Made by a program: the position numbers and the translations under genes. This document shows positions 1 through 10,871 of a stretch of 64,000 nt of DNA, in pieces; positions within the stretch are counted from its first letter, which is position 1; each line of letters begins with the position of its first letter. The DNA is from Amycolatopsis tolypomycina (lineage in GTDB: Bacteria > Actinomycetota > Actinomycetes > Mycobacteriales > Pseudonocardiaceae): contig NZ_FNSO01000004.1 in assembly GCF_900105945.1 (NCBI RefSeq), positions 4,712,001 to 4,776,000 on the forward strand, read 5' to 3'. A model generated the notes under the pieces. It was given only the letters and a program-made list of their open reading frames with translations, made no database searches and was not told the origin of the DNA.

Positions 1-736
1 ACAGCATCGTCACCACCGGCCCGAGCGCCGACGCCGCCACCACGAGCCCGACGAGGACGCGGTTCTCCGCCAGGGTCCGGGGCGTGCGGACCGCGCCGGC
101 CCGCAGGAACACCGCGCCGATCAGCAGCCCGGCGACGCCGCCGGACAGCCGCAGCAGGTCCTCCAGCCACCCCGAGTACAGCGTGAGCACCAGCACCGAC
201 AGGACGGTCACCAGCCGGACGCGGCGGCGCCACAACGGCGGCAGCCGGAACGACAGCGCCAGCGCGAGCCCCACCCCGCCGATCGACGGGCCGGCCGCGA
301 CCGCTCCCCGGAGCGAGTCGAGCCAGGTCGACTGCAGGTCACTGCCGAGCAGGACCACACCCAGCCCCAGGAACACGCCGAGGACGTGGGAGCCGAGGAA
401 GACCGCGGCCGTGCGCAGGGCACCGAACTCGCGCTCGGCCAGCGTGCCGAACACCAGCAGCAGCACGGTGGTCGCCACATAGCCCGTCAGGTCCATGGCC
501 CACAGCGCCGACGAGAGCGCCGTCCACACCGGACTGTCGGTGCCGGCGCCGACGCGGGCGAGCACCTCGTCGTTCTGCTCGCCCAGCGCACCGGTCAGCG
601 CACCGACGGTCCAGAACGCGATGACGAACACGCACGTCAGCGGAGCGGTCCGGATCAGGCGGCCGACCTTCGAATCACCCAATCGTGTACTCATTCCGCT
701 CGTTTCCCCGGACGGGCCGGTGCTCGTGGTGGTCAT
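1..736 (-). CDS. Rhomboid-like multi-TM membrane protein, 3' part off the left edge (possible MprF/DUF2156-type N-terminus)
   Basis: The reading frame opens at ATG 736-734 and stays open to the window edge, so only about 245 N-terminal residues are visible. They form roughly six hydrophobic helices, with a cytosolic-type charged stretch [11 protein letters not shown] between two of them and a GPSIGG motif that resembles the rhomboid G-x-S-x-G region. Actinobacterial proteins of this kind are often rhomboid-like membrane domains fused to a C-terminal DUF2156 aminoacyl-lipid synthase domain; whether that domain exists here cannot be seen. The start overlaps the stop of the upstream TM-esterase gene by 4 bp (ATGA), so the two are translationally coupled. 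A link to aminoacylated lipids is inference from this pairing. Confidence 0.6.
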   Translation of the reverse strand, partial: MTTTSTGPSGETSGMSTRLGDSKVGRLIRTAPLTCVFVIAFWTVGALTGALGEQNDEVLARVGAGTDSPVWTALSSALWAMDLTGYVATTVLLLVFGTLAEREFGALRTAAVFLGSHVLGVFLGLGVVLLGSDLQSTWLDSLRGAVAAGPSIGGVGLALALSFRLPPLWRRRVRLVTVLSVLVLTLYSGWLEDLLRLSGGVAGLLIGAVFLRAGAVRTPRTLAENRVLVGLVVAASALGPVVTML

Positions 737-2031
737 CGGCTCAGTCCGGTGCGCACGGCGAGCCAGGGCAAGGAGTCGTAGAGGCCCGCACGCCACACGG
801 TCCAGTCGTGCCCGCCCGGCAGTTCCTTCCACTGCAGGTCCAGGCCGGCCCGGCGACCGGCCTGGAACACCTCGGCCGCCGCCGGGCGGTAGACCGCGTC
901 GTCACGGCCGGCGACGATCACGCCGGCGGTGTCCGGGAACCGCTGCCGGGCGAAGATGTCCATCGGGTTGACGCGGGTGAACGCCGCCTCGTCGCCGCCG
1001 AACGCGGCCTTGACCGTCGCGGCCCTGCTGCCGAGCGACGGTTCGCGCTGCCCGGTGAGGTCGACGAAGTTCCCGTACACGTCCGGCGCGCGCACGGCGA
1101 GCTGCAGCGCGCACGTGCCGCCCTGCGAAAGCCCCGCGATCGTCCAGGCCTCGCGACGCTCGTCGACCGTCAGCCGCCGCTTGATCCAGGTGGGCACGTC
1201 ACGGGCCAGGTACGTCTCCGACCGGCCCAGCTTCGAGTCCAGGCACAGCGGGTTCGCCATCCGGGCGCCGAGCTGGTCGGCCACCACCGCGATCGGCGCC
1301 AGCCCGTCGTGCGCCCGCGCGAACGCGTCCAGGCGCTCGGCGAGCCGGCCCGCGTCGAACCAGTCACGCGGCGAACCCGGCTGTCCCGCGAGCAGCACCA
1401 GGACCGGCAGCCGCGGCCGGGGGTTCACCGCGTACGCGGGCGGCAGGTAGATCCACGCCGGCCGGGCGCTGAACGCCCCGGGGATCGCCGCTTCCGACAC
1501 CGTGCCCTTCTCCGGCAGGTCCGCGGGCCTCCGCCACACGTCGGCGAGCTTGCCGCCGGCCGGCACTTCGACCACACTCGACGGCGGCCGCGCGGCCGTG
1601 TCGAGGCCGACCCGGTTGTTCGCGAACACCTCGAGCGCCGCGCGCGAGGTGGGGTAGAAGCCGAAGTAGGCGTTCGCGGCCGTGCCCGCGCTCGCCAGCA
1701 CGACCAGCGCCAGCAGGACCCGCCCGGCCCGCCGGTACCACCGGCCGGACCGCAGCCGCGCGACCGCCAGGCAGGCGGCGACCAGCGTCGCGCCCGCCCA
1801 CACCGCCAGGACCGGGGGCAGCGGCTCCGGCCACGGCTTCCACACGTGGTCGACCAGGAAGACCGCCCCGGCCACGACCACCGCGCACGCGAGCACCACG
1901 GCCGGGAGAACCCTGCTCCACCACCGGCGGTCCTTCCGGACCGCCAGGGAGAGCAACGCGACCGCGCCGGCCACGGTGGCGACGACGGGGATCGGCCCGG
2001 AGATCAACGACAGGTCCAGTGGGCTGATCAT
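733..2031 (-). CDS. Membrane-anchored alpha/beta-hydrolase (putative esterase family)
   Basis: 432 residues. About four N-terminal hydrophobic helices (residues about 5-130) are followed by an extracellular alpha/beta-hydrolase domain of the putative esterase/antigen-85-like type (PF00756-like). The nucleophile elbow reads GLSQGG and the C-terminal catalytic His lies in ELPGGHDW. The gene starts at ATG 2031 and its TGA overlaps the ATG of the next gene by 4 bp. In corynebacteria and enterococci an esterase of this architecture next to an mprF-type gene hydrolyses aminoacylated lipids; that role is possible here but is inference. Substrate is not deducible from sequence; a cell-envelope lipid or ester substrate is most likely given the topology. 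Confidence 0.75.
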   Translation of the reverse strand: MISPLDLSLISGPIPVVATVAGAVALLSLAVRKDRRWWSRVLPAVVLACAVVVAGAVFLVDHVWKPWPEPLPPVLAVWAGATLVAACLAVARLRSGRWYRRAGRVLLALVVLASAGTAANAYFGFYPTSRAALEVFANNRVGLDTAARPPSSVVEVPAGGKLADVWRRPADLPEKGTVSEAAIPGAFSARPAWIYLPPAYAVNPRPRLPVLVLLAGQPGSPRDWFDAGRLAERLDAFARAHDGLAPIAVVADQLGARMANPLCLDSKLGRSETYLARDVPTWIKRRLTVDERREAWTIAGLSQGGTCALQLAVRAPDVYGNFVDLTGQREPSLGSRAATVKAAFGGDEAAFTRVNPMDIFARQRFPDTAGVIVAGRDDAVYRPAAAEVFQAGRRAGLDLQWKELPGGHDWTVWRAGLYDSLPWLAVRTGLSR

Positions 2032-2112
2032 GCGTTCCGTTCGTCGGCGGGTCTTCGGTTCACTCCGCGCAGTGCGGGCTCGTGCTGCCGCAGCAGCGGA
2101 GTGCGCGGCAGG

Positions 2113-3033
2113 TCAGCCTTCGTCGTCGCCGAAGAACTCGTCGGCGACGCCCCCGAGGACCATGCCGCCGGCCAGCCCGGCCGCGCCCGCGGCGAGCATG
2201 CCGCCCATCCCGGGCCCGCGCCGCTGCTGCCCTTGCTGGTCGTCGTACCCCTGCTGCCCGCCATAGCCGGGCGCGCCGCCGAAGGCCGGGTATGCGGGAC
2301 CGCGCTCGGCGGCCTGGGCGAGCCAGCTGCCGACCGGCGTCGCCCAGTCGGTGTGCTGCGCCTGCTCGTGCGTGAGCCGGAGGTAGCCGGGCGTGTCGCC
2401 GCGCTTGTCGGCGTCCAGGAGCACGTGGAGCTCGGCCGCGTTCGCCACGAAGGTCACCGTGACCTGGCTCAGCCGGCCCGCGTACTGGGCCGGCGGGAAG
2501 AACTCGAGCTCCTGGTGGAATCCCAGCTCGCCCGCCACGCCCGGCAGCGGCCCGGCCGCGATGCCGGTGGTGCGGAAGGTGAACCCGAGCGCGCCGAACG
2601 CGTCGAGCACCTTGTCCTGCGAAGGCAGCGGGCCGACCAGCACCGGGTCGAGGTCGCCCTTGTCGGGGGCACCCTCGACGAGCAGGTCGGTACGCACCCC
2701 CACGCTCATCCCGGGCAGGACCGCGCCGCCGACGCCGGTGATGGGCGTCTCCCACGGCAGCGGCAGCCGGAACGGGATCGAGACCAGCTGTCCCGCGGGC
2801 ACCCGCAGGCCCTGCTGCACGACGAGCCGGGAGATCTCCGCGTCGCCGCCGTGCTCCGCCTCGTCCCGCGCGACGAGCGAGAGCACGACCTGGCCGATCT
2901 CGGCGTCCGCGGTGCCGCCCTGGACGTGCACCTGCCCGGTGACCGGCCCGCCGGGCACGGCGTGCGGCGAGTCCAGCACCGTGTCGACGGACGGGCCGCC
3001 GATGCCGAAGCGGCTCAGCATCCGATTGAACAT
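2113..3033 (-). CDS. Spo0M-like (SpoOM family) protein
   Basis: 306 residues. The N-terminal about 230 residues match the Spo0M sporulation-control family, an arrestin-like beta-sandwich protein: [18 protein letters not shown] start, the repeated G-x-V beta strands, and the typical [10 protein letters not shown] and ELEFFPP segments. The C-terminus adds a Gly/Gln/Tyr-rich linker (about 255-275), a Gly/Ala-rich hydrophobic stretch and an acidic end (FFGDDEG). The start at ATG 3033 is fixed by a strong GGAGGAG ribosome binding site. It is divergent from the P-type ATPase gene across a 216-bp gap. Family members influence sporulation or stress responses; the biochemical function is unknown. Confidence 0.85.
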   Translation of the reverse strand: MFNRMLSRFGIGGPSVDTVLDSPHAVPGGPVTGQVHVQGGTADAEIGQVVLSLVARDEAEHGGDAEISRLVVQQGLRVPAGQLVSIPFRLPLPWETPITGVGGAVLPGMSVGVRTDLLVEGAPDKGDLDPVLVGPLPSQDKVLDAFGALGFTFRTTGIAAGPLPGVAGELGFHQELEFFPPAQYAGRLSQVTVTFVANAAELHVLLDADKRGDTPGYLRLTHEQAQHTDWATPVGSWLAQAAERGPAYPAFGGAPGYGGQQGYDDQQGQQRRGPGMGGMLAAGAAGLAGGMVLGGVADEFFGDDEG

Positions 3034-3249
3034 GGGAATCTCCTCCGGGGCAGTGGGACGAAAGTGCGGCGCGCCGTCTGTTCCCAGTGTCGTGCGCCCG
3101 CCCCGGGCCGCCCAGCCGCTGGGCGTCCGGAACAACCCGCCACCCGGCTGGATGTCGCCCCGCCGGTCGGCCCGGCCACCGGCCGGGTGCGCACCCGTTC
3201 GTGGGCTCGGCCGGGCCGGATGTGTCCGAAGTTGCGTAGAGTCGCGACC

Positions 3250-5628
3250 ATGTCTGGGGATGCACGCCTGCTCGTCGACGACGTCGCGACCGGGCTGACC
3301 GCCGCCGAGGTGGCCGAGCGGGTCGCCGAGGGCCGGACCAACGACGTACCCGCCCGGGTGAGCCGCAGCGCCGGCGAGATCGTGCGGTCCAACGTGTTCA
3401 CCCGCATCAACGCGATCTTCGCGGTGCTGGCGGTGATCATCTTCTCGACCGGTTACCTGCTGGACGGGTTGTTCGCCGGCCTGATCGTGGCCAACAGCGC
3501 CGTCGGCATCGTCCAGGAGCTGCGGGCGAAGCGGACGCTGGACCGGCTGGCGATCGTCGGCCAGGTCCGGCCGCGGGTGCGCCGGGACGGCGTGAGCCGG
3601 GAACTGGCGCCGGCCGAGGTGGTGGCCGACGACGTGGTCGAGGTCGGGCCGGGCGACCAGATCGTGGTCGACGGCACCGTGCTGGCGGCCGAGGCCCTGG
3701 AGGTGGACGAGTCGCTGCTCACCGGCGAATCGGACGCCATCGTGAAGAACCCGGGTGACCCGGTCATGTCCGGCAGTTTCGTGGTGGCGGGCACCGGCGC
3801 CTACCGCGCGACCAAGGTCGGGCGCGAAGCGTACGCGGCCAAGCTCGCCGAGGAGGCCGGCCGGTTCACCCTCGCGGATTCGGAGCTGCGCGCCGGCATC
3901 AACACCATCCTGAAGGTCATCACCTACCTGCTCATCCCGGCCGGGGCGCTGTCGATCTACAACCAGCTCTCCGGCTCGCAGGCCCTGCCGGACGCGCTGC
4001 GCGGCATGGTGGCCGCGCTCGTCCCGATGGTGCCCGAAGGCCTGATCCTGCTGACCTCGGTCGCCTTCGCGGTCGGCGTGGTCCGGCTGGGCCGGCGGCA
4101 GTGCCTGGTCAACGAGCTGCCGGCGATCGAGGGCCTGGCGCGGGTGGACGTCGTGTGCGCCGACAAGACCGGCACGCTCACCGAGAACACCATGCGGCTT
4201 TCCGAGGTGCGGCCGCTCGGCGAGCCGGCCGTCGCCCCCGAACTCGTGCTCGCCGCGCTGGCCGCCGCCGACCCCCGCCCGAACGCGAGCCTGCTCGCCA
4301 TCGCCCAGGCCTGCCCGGCCGCGCCCGGCTGGACCGCGGAGGCGGTCGCGCCGTTCTCGTCGGCGCGCAAGTGGAGCGGCGCGGGCTTCGGCGCACACGG
4401 CGACTGGGTGCTCGGCGCCCCCGACGTCCTGCTGGCCGCCGGTTCGCCCGAGCGCGCGGAGGCGGAGCGGATCGGCGCGCAGGGCCTGCGGGTGCTGCTG
4501 CTCGGCCGGGCCGCCACCAGCCTCGACGCCGCGGAGGCGCCGGGCGCGGTGACGCCGGTCGCGCTGGTGGTCCTGGAGCAGACGGTCCGCGGGGACGCCC
4601 AGGAGACCTTGGACTACTTCGCCGCCCAGGGCGTGGCCGTCAAGGTGATCTCCGGCGACAACGCCGTCTCGGTCGGTGCGGTCGCGCGATCCCTGTCCCT
4701 GCCCGGGGCCGAGGCCCCGGTCGATGCCCGGACCCTGCCCGAGGACCCCGGTGCGCTGGCCGGCGAACTGGAGCGCGGCACGGTGTTCGGGCGGGTCACG
4801 CCCGCCCAGAAGCGGGCCATGGTCGCCGCGCTGCAGTCGCGGGGCCACACGGTCGCGATGACCGGCGACGGCGTCAACGACGTCCTCGCCCTCAAGGACG
4901 CCGACGTCGGCGTCGCGATGGGGGCGGGCAGCCCGGCGACCCGGTCGGTGGCCCAGATCGTCCTGCTGGACAACGCGTTCGCGTCCCTCCCCCACGTCGT
5001 GGGCGAGGGACGGCGGGTGATCGGGAACATCGAGCGGGTCGCCAACCTGTTCCTCACCAAGACGGTCTACTCGGTGGTGCTCGCCCTGATCGTGGGGGTT
5101 CCCGGCCTGATCGGCCTCACGGCCGTGTCCTACCCGTTCCTGCCCCGGCACGTCACCATCGTCGGCTGGTTCACCATCGGCCTGCCCGCGTTCGTGCTCT
5201 CCCTGGCTCCGAACAACGACCGCGCCCGCGGCGGGTTCGTGGGCCGGGTGCTGCGGATGGCGGTGCCGTCCGGGGTGGTGATCGCCGCGGCCTCCTTCAC
5301 CGCCTACCTCCTGGTGCACCCCGGCGGCGACACCAGCCAGGCCGCGCAGGTGCAGGCGAGCACCACGGCCCTGATCACGCTGATGGCGCTCGCCCTGTGG
5401 GTGCTGGGCATCGTCGCCCGGCCCTACACGTGGTGGAAGGCCGTCCTGGTCGCGGCGATGGTGCTGGTCTCCGGCCTGATGTTCGTGCTGCCCGTGACGC
5501 GGAAGCTGTTCCTGCTGGACCCCGGCAACACCGGCCACACGCTCACCGCACTCGCCTGCGCCGCCGCGGGCATCGTCCTGATCGAACTCGGCTGGTGGAT
5601 CGGCGGCAGGCTGCTCCGCAACCAGTGA
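3250..5628 (+). CDS. ctpE: CtpE-like P-type cation-transporting ATPase
   Basis: 792 residues, a complete P-type ATPase. Visible motifs in order: actuator TGES (158-161), transmembrane-4 PEGL (from Pro262) followed by LTSVAFAVG, the phosphorylation loop DKTGTLTE (Asp305), and the hinge TGDGVND (from Thr538), then a multi-helix C-terminal membrane domain. No heavy-metal-binding N-terminal domain or CPC motif is present. The [17 protein letters not shown] and [19 protein letters not shown] segments closely resemble mycobacterial CtpE, which has been reported to take up Ca2+; the specific ion here is inference. The ATG at 3250 was chosen because it begins the family-conserved N-terminus; an open frame extends far upstream but codes no recognisable protein. 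It is convergent with lysX, only 10 bp away. Confidence 0.9.
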   Translation: MSGDARLLVDDVATGLTAAEVAERVAEGRTNDVPARVSRSAGEIVRSNVFTRINAIFAVLAVIIFSTGYLLDGLFAGLIVANSAVGIVQELRAKRTLDRLAIVGQVRPRVRRDGVSRELAPAEVVADDVVEVGPGDQIVVDGTVLAAEALEVDESLLTGESDAIVKNPGDPVMSGSFVVAGTGAYRATKVGREAYAAKLAEEAGRFTLADSELRAGINTILKVITYLLIPAGALSIYNQLSGSQALPDALRGMVAALVPMVPEGLILLTSVAFAVGVVRLGRRQCLVNELPAIEGLARVDVVCADKTGTLTENTMRLSEVRPLGEPAVAPELVLAALAAADPRPNASLLAIAQACPAAPGWTAEAVAPFSSARKWSGAGFGAHGDWVLGAPDVLLAAGSPERAEAERIGAQGLRVLLLGRAATSLDAAEAPGAVTPVALVVLEQTVRGDAQETLDYFAAQGVAVKVISGDNAVSVGAVARSLSLPGAEAPVDARTLPEDPGALAGELERGTVFGRVTPAQKRAMVAALQSRGHTVAMTGDGVNDVLALKDADVGVAMGAGSPATRSVAQIVLLDNAFASLPHVVGEGRRVIGNIERVANLFLTKTVYSVVLALIVGVPGLIGLTAVSYPFLPRHVTIVGWFTIGLPAFVLSLAPNNDRARGGFVGRVLRMAVPSGVVIAAASFTAYLLVHPGGDTSQAAQVQASTTALITLMALALWVLGIVARPYTWWKAVLVAAMVLVSGLMFVLPVTRKLFLLDPGNTGHTLTALACAAAGIVLIELGWWIGGRLLRNQ

Positions 5629-5638
5629 GTGGCGGTCG

Positions 5639-8600
5639 TCATTCCGGCCGGACCAGCGGGAAGGCGAGGGTGTCGCGGATCGTGGTGCCGGTCAGCAGCA
5701 TGACGAGCCGGTCGACACCCAGGCCGAGCCCGCCCGAGGGCGGCATGGCGTACTCGAGCGCGGTGAGGAAGTCTTCGTCGACTTCCATCGCCTCCGGATC
5801 GCCACCCGCGGCGAGCAGCGACTGGGCGACGAGCCGGCGGCGTTGCTCGACCGGGTCGACGAGCTCGGAGTAGGCGGTGGCGACCTCCGTGCCCTTGATG
5901 ACGAGGTCCCAGCGTTCGGCCAGTTCCGGGTTGTCGCGGTGCGGGCGGGTGAGCGGCGAGACGTCGGCGGGGAAGTCGGTGTAGAACACCGGTCCGGTGG
6001 TCTGCTCCTCGACGAGGCGTTCGTAGAGTTCGAGGACGACCGCACCCCGTGTCCACTGTGGATTGTGGACGATCCCGGCGGCGTCGCACAGCTGTCGCAG
6101 CCGGGCTTCCGGCGTACTGCTGGTGATCTCCTCGCCGAGGGCTTCGGAGATGGCCTGGTGGACGGGCACGACCGGCCAGTCGCCGGAGAGGTCCAGTTCT
6201 CCGGCCGTTTCGCTGCCGTGGATGGCGGAGGCGGCAGCCTTGATCAGCTGCCGGCACCGCGCCCGCATGACGGTGTAGTCGGCGTAGGCCTCGTACGCCT
6301 CCAGCATGGTGAACTCGGGATTGTGCTTGTAGGACACGCCTTCGTTGCGGAAGGTGCGGCCAAGCTCGAAAACCCGTTCCACTCCCCCGACGCAGAGCCG
6401 CTTCAGGTACAGCTCCGGGGCGATCCGCAGGTAGAGCCGCATGTCGTAAGCGTTGATGTGGGTGACGAACGGGCGGGCGTTCGCGCCGCCGTGCACCGGC
6501 TGCAGCATCGGCGTCTCGACTTCGAGGTAGTCCCGGCCGAGCAACGTCGCCCGCAGTGCCTGGACCGCCGCGCCGCGAGCGCGCAGCAGCTCACGGGACC
6601 GCGGGCGGACGACCAGGTCGAGGTAGCGCTGCCGGACGCGGGCTTCGGGGTCGGTGAGGCCGGAGTGCTTGTCGGGCAACGGGTGCAGGCACTTCGCGGC
6701 CAGCGTCCAGCTTTCGGCGAGGATCGACAGCTCACCACGCCGGGAGGTGATCACCTCGCCGCGGACCGCGACGTGGTCGCCGAGGTCGACGTCCGCCCGC
6801 CAGCCGCGCAGGGCGTCCTCGGCGGTGTCCGGTGCGGCGAGCATGACCTGGAGGTCGCCGGACCAGTCCCGCAGGGTCGCGAAACACAGCTTGCCGTGGT
6901 CGCGCATCAGCATGACCCGCCCGGTGACAGCGACGCGCTCCCCCGTGCGGGTGTCCGGAACCAGGTCCGGAAAGCGCGCCGCCACCGCCGCGAGCGTGGT
7001 GTCGCGGGGCACCAGGACGGGATAGGGATCGACGCCGCGGGCCCGCAGTTCGTCCAGCTTGGCCAGCCGGATCCGGGTCTGCTCGGAGGCGGGCACCGGC
7101 CGGTCGTCGACGATGCGCTCCGCCGTCTCGGCGTCGCGGACCGCGGCCAGCAGTGCCGGGTCCCTGTCGTGCGCGGGCGTGGTCGAGCCACCGCCGAGGA
7201 AGCCTTCGGCGATGGCGGAGGCGAGCCCGACCCGCGCCAGGTCGTGCCGGTCCCCGAAGATCAGGAACCGCGGCTCCCAGTGCGGGCGGTACTTGACGTT
7301 CGACCGGTACAGCGATTCGAGCTGCCACCACCGGGAGAAGAACAGCAGCAGCCGCCGCCAGGCCCGCAGGACCGGGCCGGCGCCGATCCGCGCGCCTTCC
7401 TCGAAGACCGCGCGGAACACCGCGAAGTTCAACGACACCCGCCGGACACCGAGCGCGGGCGCACCGGCGGCCAGCGCGCTGACCATGAACTCCATCAGGC
7501 CGTTGTCGGCGTCGCGGTCGCGGCGCATGAGGTCGAGGGACAGCCCGGTCCGGCCCCAGGGCACGAACGACAGCAGCGCCCGGACGTTCCCGGCCGCGTC
7601 GAGCGCTTCGACCAGCACGCACTGCCCGTCCGTGGGATCGTTCAGCCGGCCGAGCGCCATCGAGAAGCCGCGTTCGGACTCGGTGTCGCGCCAGCGCTCG
7701 GCCAGGGCGGCCGCGGCGGCGAGCTGCTCGGGCGGGACGTCGGCGTGCCGGCGCACGCGTGCGGTGTAGCCGGCCCGCTCGATCCGGGTGACGGCCTGGC
7801 GCACCGGGCGCATGTCCGGCCCGGCCAGGGTGTACCCGGCGACGTCGAGGATGGCTTCGTCGCCGAGTTCGATCGCCTTCAGCCCGGCCCGCACGTATGC
7901 CTCGGCGGCTTCTTCCCCGGCCCCCATCACCGCCGGGCTCCAGGTGTACTCGGCGCACATCGCCAGCCACCGCGCGATGGCGGGCTGCCACGCGTCCGGC
8001 GCGCCGAGCGGGTCGCCACTGGCCAGGCACACCCCGGCCACGACCCGGTAGGTGATCGCCGCCTCGCCCGAGGGCGCGAACACCACGGCCTTGTCCCGCC
8101 GGGTGGCGAAGTAGCCGAGTGAATCGCGCTCACCGTGGGCGGCGAGCAACCGCCGGACGGCGAGCTCGTCCTCGGTCGTCAGCAACGACGTCATCCGCTG
8201 CGCGCGCAGCATCCACAGCAGCGCGGCGAACAGGGAAACCACGCCGAACAGCGACACCGACAGCGCGACCCAGCCCGGTGCGTCACCCACCCGGGTGATG
8301 TCCAGCTGGATCGCGCCACCGATGACCGTCTCGACCGCCCAGCTCCACCGGTCGCCCGCCGACCGCAGCGAGCCCGGGAACACCTGGACCAGCGCGCCAC
8401 CGAGCAGGATGGAGACCCCGAGCAGACCGGCGAACAGCACCACGGCCTTGCGCAGGGCGGCCGGCCGCGTCCGCCCGTAGAACTCCCGCTTGGCGGCGAC
8501 GAGCACCCCCAGCGCGACGACCGCGACCGCGCAGGACTGCCAGAGCGACCACAGGTCCCAGCCGCGCAGCGCGAGCGGCTGCCCGTCGTCGTCGACCAGG

Positions 8601-8959
8601 AAGCCGTCCGGGTCCAGCGCCACCAGCAACCCGGTCAGCCCGCTGGCCGCCGCCTGGGCCAGCAGCAGGCAGATCGAGATCGTCCTCGCCGCCCGCTTGC
8701 GGCCGGCCACCGCGCCCGCCAGCACCGCGAGGAACAGGCCGTAGGCGACGTTGGGCGGGGCGGGGAACACGGCGTCGTCGACGAACTGCCGCACGGGCTG
8801 GAAGCCCCGGCCCAGCGCGGCGCTCACCGCCGAGAGGACGCACAGCGCGGCGATCACGCCCAGCGCGGTGGCGAACACCCGGGGCACCGCGCTGAGCCGC
8901 GATCGTGCGCCCGGCCCGGGAATCCGGACGGGGACGTCATGCATGAGCTTGCCTGCCAC
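5639..8959 (-). CDS. lysX: LysX: bifunctional lysylphosphatidylglycerol synthase / lysyl-tRNA synthetase
   Basis: 1106 residues, the full-length two-domain architecture. Residues about 30-250 form membrane helices, about 260-570 the DUF2156 (GNAT-like) aminoacyl-phosphatidylglycerol synthase domain, and about 600-1106 a class II lysyl-tRNA synthetase with OB fold (RVAVTGRVMLMRDHGK), motif 2 (ELGRTFRNEGVSYKHNPEFT) and motif 3 (GLGLGVDRLVMLL). The LysRS part charges tRNA-Lys and the membrane part transfers lysine to phosphatidylglycerol, which in Mycobacterium tuberculosis raises resistance to cationic antimicrobial peptides. The GTG start at 8959 lies 9 bp after the stop of the ABC exporter gene, so the two probably form an operon; an in-frame ATG five codons later is an alternative start. 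Confidence 0.93.
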   Translation of the reverse strand: MAGKLMHDVPVRIPGPGARSRLSAVPRVFATALGVIAALCVLSAVSAALGRGFQPVRQFVDDAVFPAPPNVAYGLFLAVLAGAVAGRKRAARTISICLLLAQAAASGLTGLLVALDPDGFLVDDDGQPLALRGWDLWSLWQSCAVAVVALGVLVAAKREFYGRTRPAALRKAVVLFAGLLGVSILLGGALVQVFPGSLRSAGDRWSWAVETVIGGAIQLDITRVGDAPGWVALSVSLFGVVSLFAALLWMLRAQRMTSLLTTEDELAVRRLLAAHGERDSLGYFATRRDKAVVFAPSGEAAITYRVVAGVCLASGDPLGAPDAWQPAIARWLAMCAEYTWSPAVMGAGEEAAEAYVRAGLKAIELGDEAILDVAGYTLAGPDMRPVRQAVTRIERAGYTARVRRHADVPPEQLAAAAALAERWRDTESERGFSMALGRLNDPTDGQCVLVEALDAAGNVRALLSFVPWGRTGLSLDLMRRDRDADNGLMEFMVSALAAGAPALGVRRVSLNFAVFRAVFEEGARIGAGPVLRAWRRLLLFFSRWWQLESLYRSNVKYRPHWEPRFLIFGDRHDLARVGLASAIAEGFLGGGSTTPAHDRDPALLAAVRDAETAERIVDDRPVPASEQTRIRLAKLDELRARGVDPYPVLVPRDTTLAAVAARFPDLVPDTRTGERVAVTGRVMLMRDHGKLCFATLRDWSGDLQVMLAAPDTAEDALRGWRADVDLGDHVAVRGEVITSRRGELSILAESWTLAAKCLHPLPDKHSGLTDPEARVRQRYLDLVVRPRSRELLRARGAAVQALRATLLGRDYLEVETPMLQPVHGGANARPFVTHINAYDMRLYLRIAPELYLKRLCVGGVERVFELGRTFRNEGVSYKHNPEFTMLEAYEAYADYTVMRARCRQLIKAAASAIHGSETAGELDLSGDWPVVPVHQAISEALGEEITSSTPEARLRQLCDAAGIVHNPQWTRGAVVLELYERLVEEQTTGPVFYTDFPADVSPLTRPHRDNPELAERWDLVIKGTEVATAYSELVDPVEQRRRLVAQSLLAAGGDPEAMEVDEDFLTALEYAMPPSGGLGLGVDRLVMLLTGTTIRDTLAFPLVRPE

Positions 8960-8968
8960 GCGCCGACA

Positions 8969-10744
8969 CTATCCGGCAGCCCGCTGAACTGCGCTGTCGC
9001 CCGTGAGCAGCTGGGTGGCGGCGAACTCGGCGTACAGCGGGTCGCTCGCCACGAGCTGTTCGTGGGTGCCGGTCGCCCGGACGGTGCCCTCGTCCAGCAC
9101 CACGATCCGGTCGGCCCGGGTGACCGTGGAGAGCCGGTGGGCCACCACGAGCACGGTCGTGGTCTCGGCCGCGGCGGTGACGACGTCGCGGATCGCCAGC
9201 TCGTTCACCGCGTCGAGCTGCAAGGTGATCTCGTCCAGCAACAGCAGCCGAGGACGGCGCAGGAGCGCGCGAGCGAGCGCGACCCGTTGCCGTTCGCCAC
9301 CCGAAAGCATGCTTCCGCGGTGCCCGACCGGGGTGTCCAGGCCGGCCGGCAGCCGGTCCACGAGGCCGTCGAGCCGGGTCTGCACCAGCGCCTCCCGGAT
9401 CTCCTCGTCGGTGGCTTCCGGGCGGCCGTAGGCGAGGTTGTCGCGCAGCGTGCCGGAGAGCAGCGACGCGTCCTGCTCGACGTACCCGATCGAGGCGCGC
9501 AAGGCGGCCAGGTCCCAGTCCGCGAGGTCGGTGCCGTCCAGCCGGATCCGGCCCGACGACGGTTCGTGGAACCGTTCGAGCAGCGCGAACAACGTGGACT
9601 TCCCGGCGCCGGAGGCCCCGACGAACGCCGTCATGCCCCGGGCGGGGAGCTCGAGGTCGACGCCACGCAGGATTTCCGGGGACTCCGGGCTATACCGGAA
9701 GCGGACGTCCTCGAACACCAGCCCGGCCGCGTCCCGGCCGCCGGCGGTGTGCCCGGCCGGAGCCGGTTCGGCGGGCATCTGCTCCACTTCGGACAGCCGG
9801 CGCACGGCGGCCAGCCCGATCTGCAGCCTGCTGCCCGCGTGCAGAAGCTGCCCGATCGGCTCCTCCAGGTAGAACAGGTACAGCAGGAAAGCCACCAAAG
9901 TGGACAGCGGGATGGCGCCGGTCACCACGCGCGCGCCGCCGACCCCGAGCACCGCGAGGAACGACGCCTGGATCGCGAGCGCGTTGGAGCCGTGCACCAG
10001 CGACTCCCAGCGCGCCGAGCGGACACCGGCGCGCCACGCGCGTTCGGCACCCTCTTCGATCGCCCGGGTTTCCCGGGCTTCCGCGCCCGAGGCCTTGACG
10101 GTCCGGAAAGCGCCCAGGACCCGCTCCATCCGCGTCCCGGTCTCGCCGACGGCTTCCTGGGCGGCGCGGGTGGCCTTTTCGATCATCGGCATGCCCGCGA
10201 GCGCGAGCAGGCCGACCACCAGCAGCACCGCCGCGGTGACCCCGAGCAGGACGAGGTCCATCGTCCCCATCAGCACGACCATCACCACGGTCGTCACCGC
10301 ACCGGTGACCAGGCCCACCAGTGCGTGGGTGCACACCTCGCGCAACAGGGTCGTGTCGCTGGTGAACCGGGACAGCAGGTCCCCCGGTTCGGTGCGCTGC
10401 ACGGCGGGCACGCGCAGCCGGAGCACCCGCCGGGCGAACCGCTTCCGCGCGACCAGCACGACCGACTCCGCGGCGCGCTCGAGCAGGTAGTCACCGGCCA
10501 TCCGGACCGCGGCGCCGGCGAGCGCGAGACCGACCAGCACCGCCAGCAGCCCGGTGATCACCCCGCCGGTGCCGAGCTTGTCGACGAGCGTCTTGGCCGC
10601 GAGAGGCTGCGCCGCCGCGGCCAAGCCGCCCAGCAGGACGAGCAACCCTCCGAAGAGGACAGTCCGGCGTTGGGGCCGGACGTAGCCCGCCAGCGTCCGC
10701 CAGGTCGCGCGGTCGATCCAGGTGCGCACGGGAAACAGCTCCAC
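8969..10744 (-). CDS. ABC exporter, fused permease-ATPase
   Basis: 591 residues: an N-terminal six-helix type-IV ABC exporter membrane domain (about 15-320) and a C-terminal nucleotide-binding domain with Walker A GASGAGKST, signature LSGGERQRVALARALL, Walker B RLLLLDEIT and switch His in VAHRLST. The D-loop reads LQLD instead of the usual SALD. Such half-transporters work as homo- or heterodimers exporting lipids, peptides or drugs; no dedicated partner gene is present, so a homodimer is likely. Start is GTG 10744. It lies directly upstream of lysX and both probably share one transcript, which would fit a role in envelope lipids or resistance. Substrate unknown. Confidence 0.85.
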   Translation of the reverse strand: MELFPVRTWIDRATWRTLAGYVRPQRRTVLFGGLLVLLGGLAAAAQPLAAKTLVDKLGTGGVITGLLAVLVGLALAGAAVRMAGDYLLERAAESVVLVARKRFARRVLRLRVPAVQRTEPGDLLSRFTSDTTLLREVCTHALVGLVTGAVTTVVMVVLMGTMDLVLLGVTAAVLLVVGLLALAGMPMIEKATRAAQEAVGETGTRMERVLGAFRTVKASGAEARETRAIEEGAERAWRAGVRSARWESLVHGSNALAIQASFLAVLGVGGARVVTGAIPLSTLVAFLLYLFYLEEPIGQLLHAGSRLQIGLAAVRRLSEVEQMPAEPAPAGHTAGGRDAAGLVFEDVRFRYSPESPEILRGVDLELPARGMTAFVGASGAGKSTLFALLERFHEPSSGRIRLDGTDLADWDLAALRASIGYVEQDASLLSGTLRDNLAYGRPEATDEEIREALVQTRLDGLVDRLPAGLDTPVGHRGSMLSGGERQRVALARALLRRPRLLLLDEITLQLDAVNELAIRDVVTAAAETTTVLVVAHRLSTVTRADRIVVLDEGTVRATGTHEQLVASDPLYAEFAATQLLTGDSAVQRAAG

Positions 10745-10747
10745 ATT

Positions 10748-10787
10748 CCGTCGTCGTCGAAAAAGGCTCTTCGATCGTCGACGACGG
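10748..10787. promoter_or_regulatory. Inverted repeat upstream of the ABC exporter gene
   Basis: Two 13-nt arms (10748-10760 and 10775-10787) are complementary at 12 of 13 positions and separated by 14 nt. The repeat abuts the GTG start of the exporter gene, so it could be an operator or an RNA hairpin controlling the exporter-lysX unit. No matching regulator is adjacent. Confidence 0.35.
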
Positions 10788-10871
10788 CCCGGGCGGGCGG
10801 TACCGGTGAACCGGCCGGACGGCCCAGCCGGGTGGCCGGCCCCGCACCGCCACCCGGCGGGCCGGGCCGGG

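Noticed and set aside
685..3249. N-terminal extension of the CtpE frame by 855 codons
   Set aside because: It runs antisense through the esterase and Spo0M genes; family N-terminus starts at ATG 3250.
2113..5538. Very long minus-strand frame (over 1100 codons) opposite the P-type ATPase
   Set aside because: Only its last 306 codons code Spo0M; the rest is His/Asp/Gly/Arg-rich antisense translation of ctpE caused by high GC.
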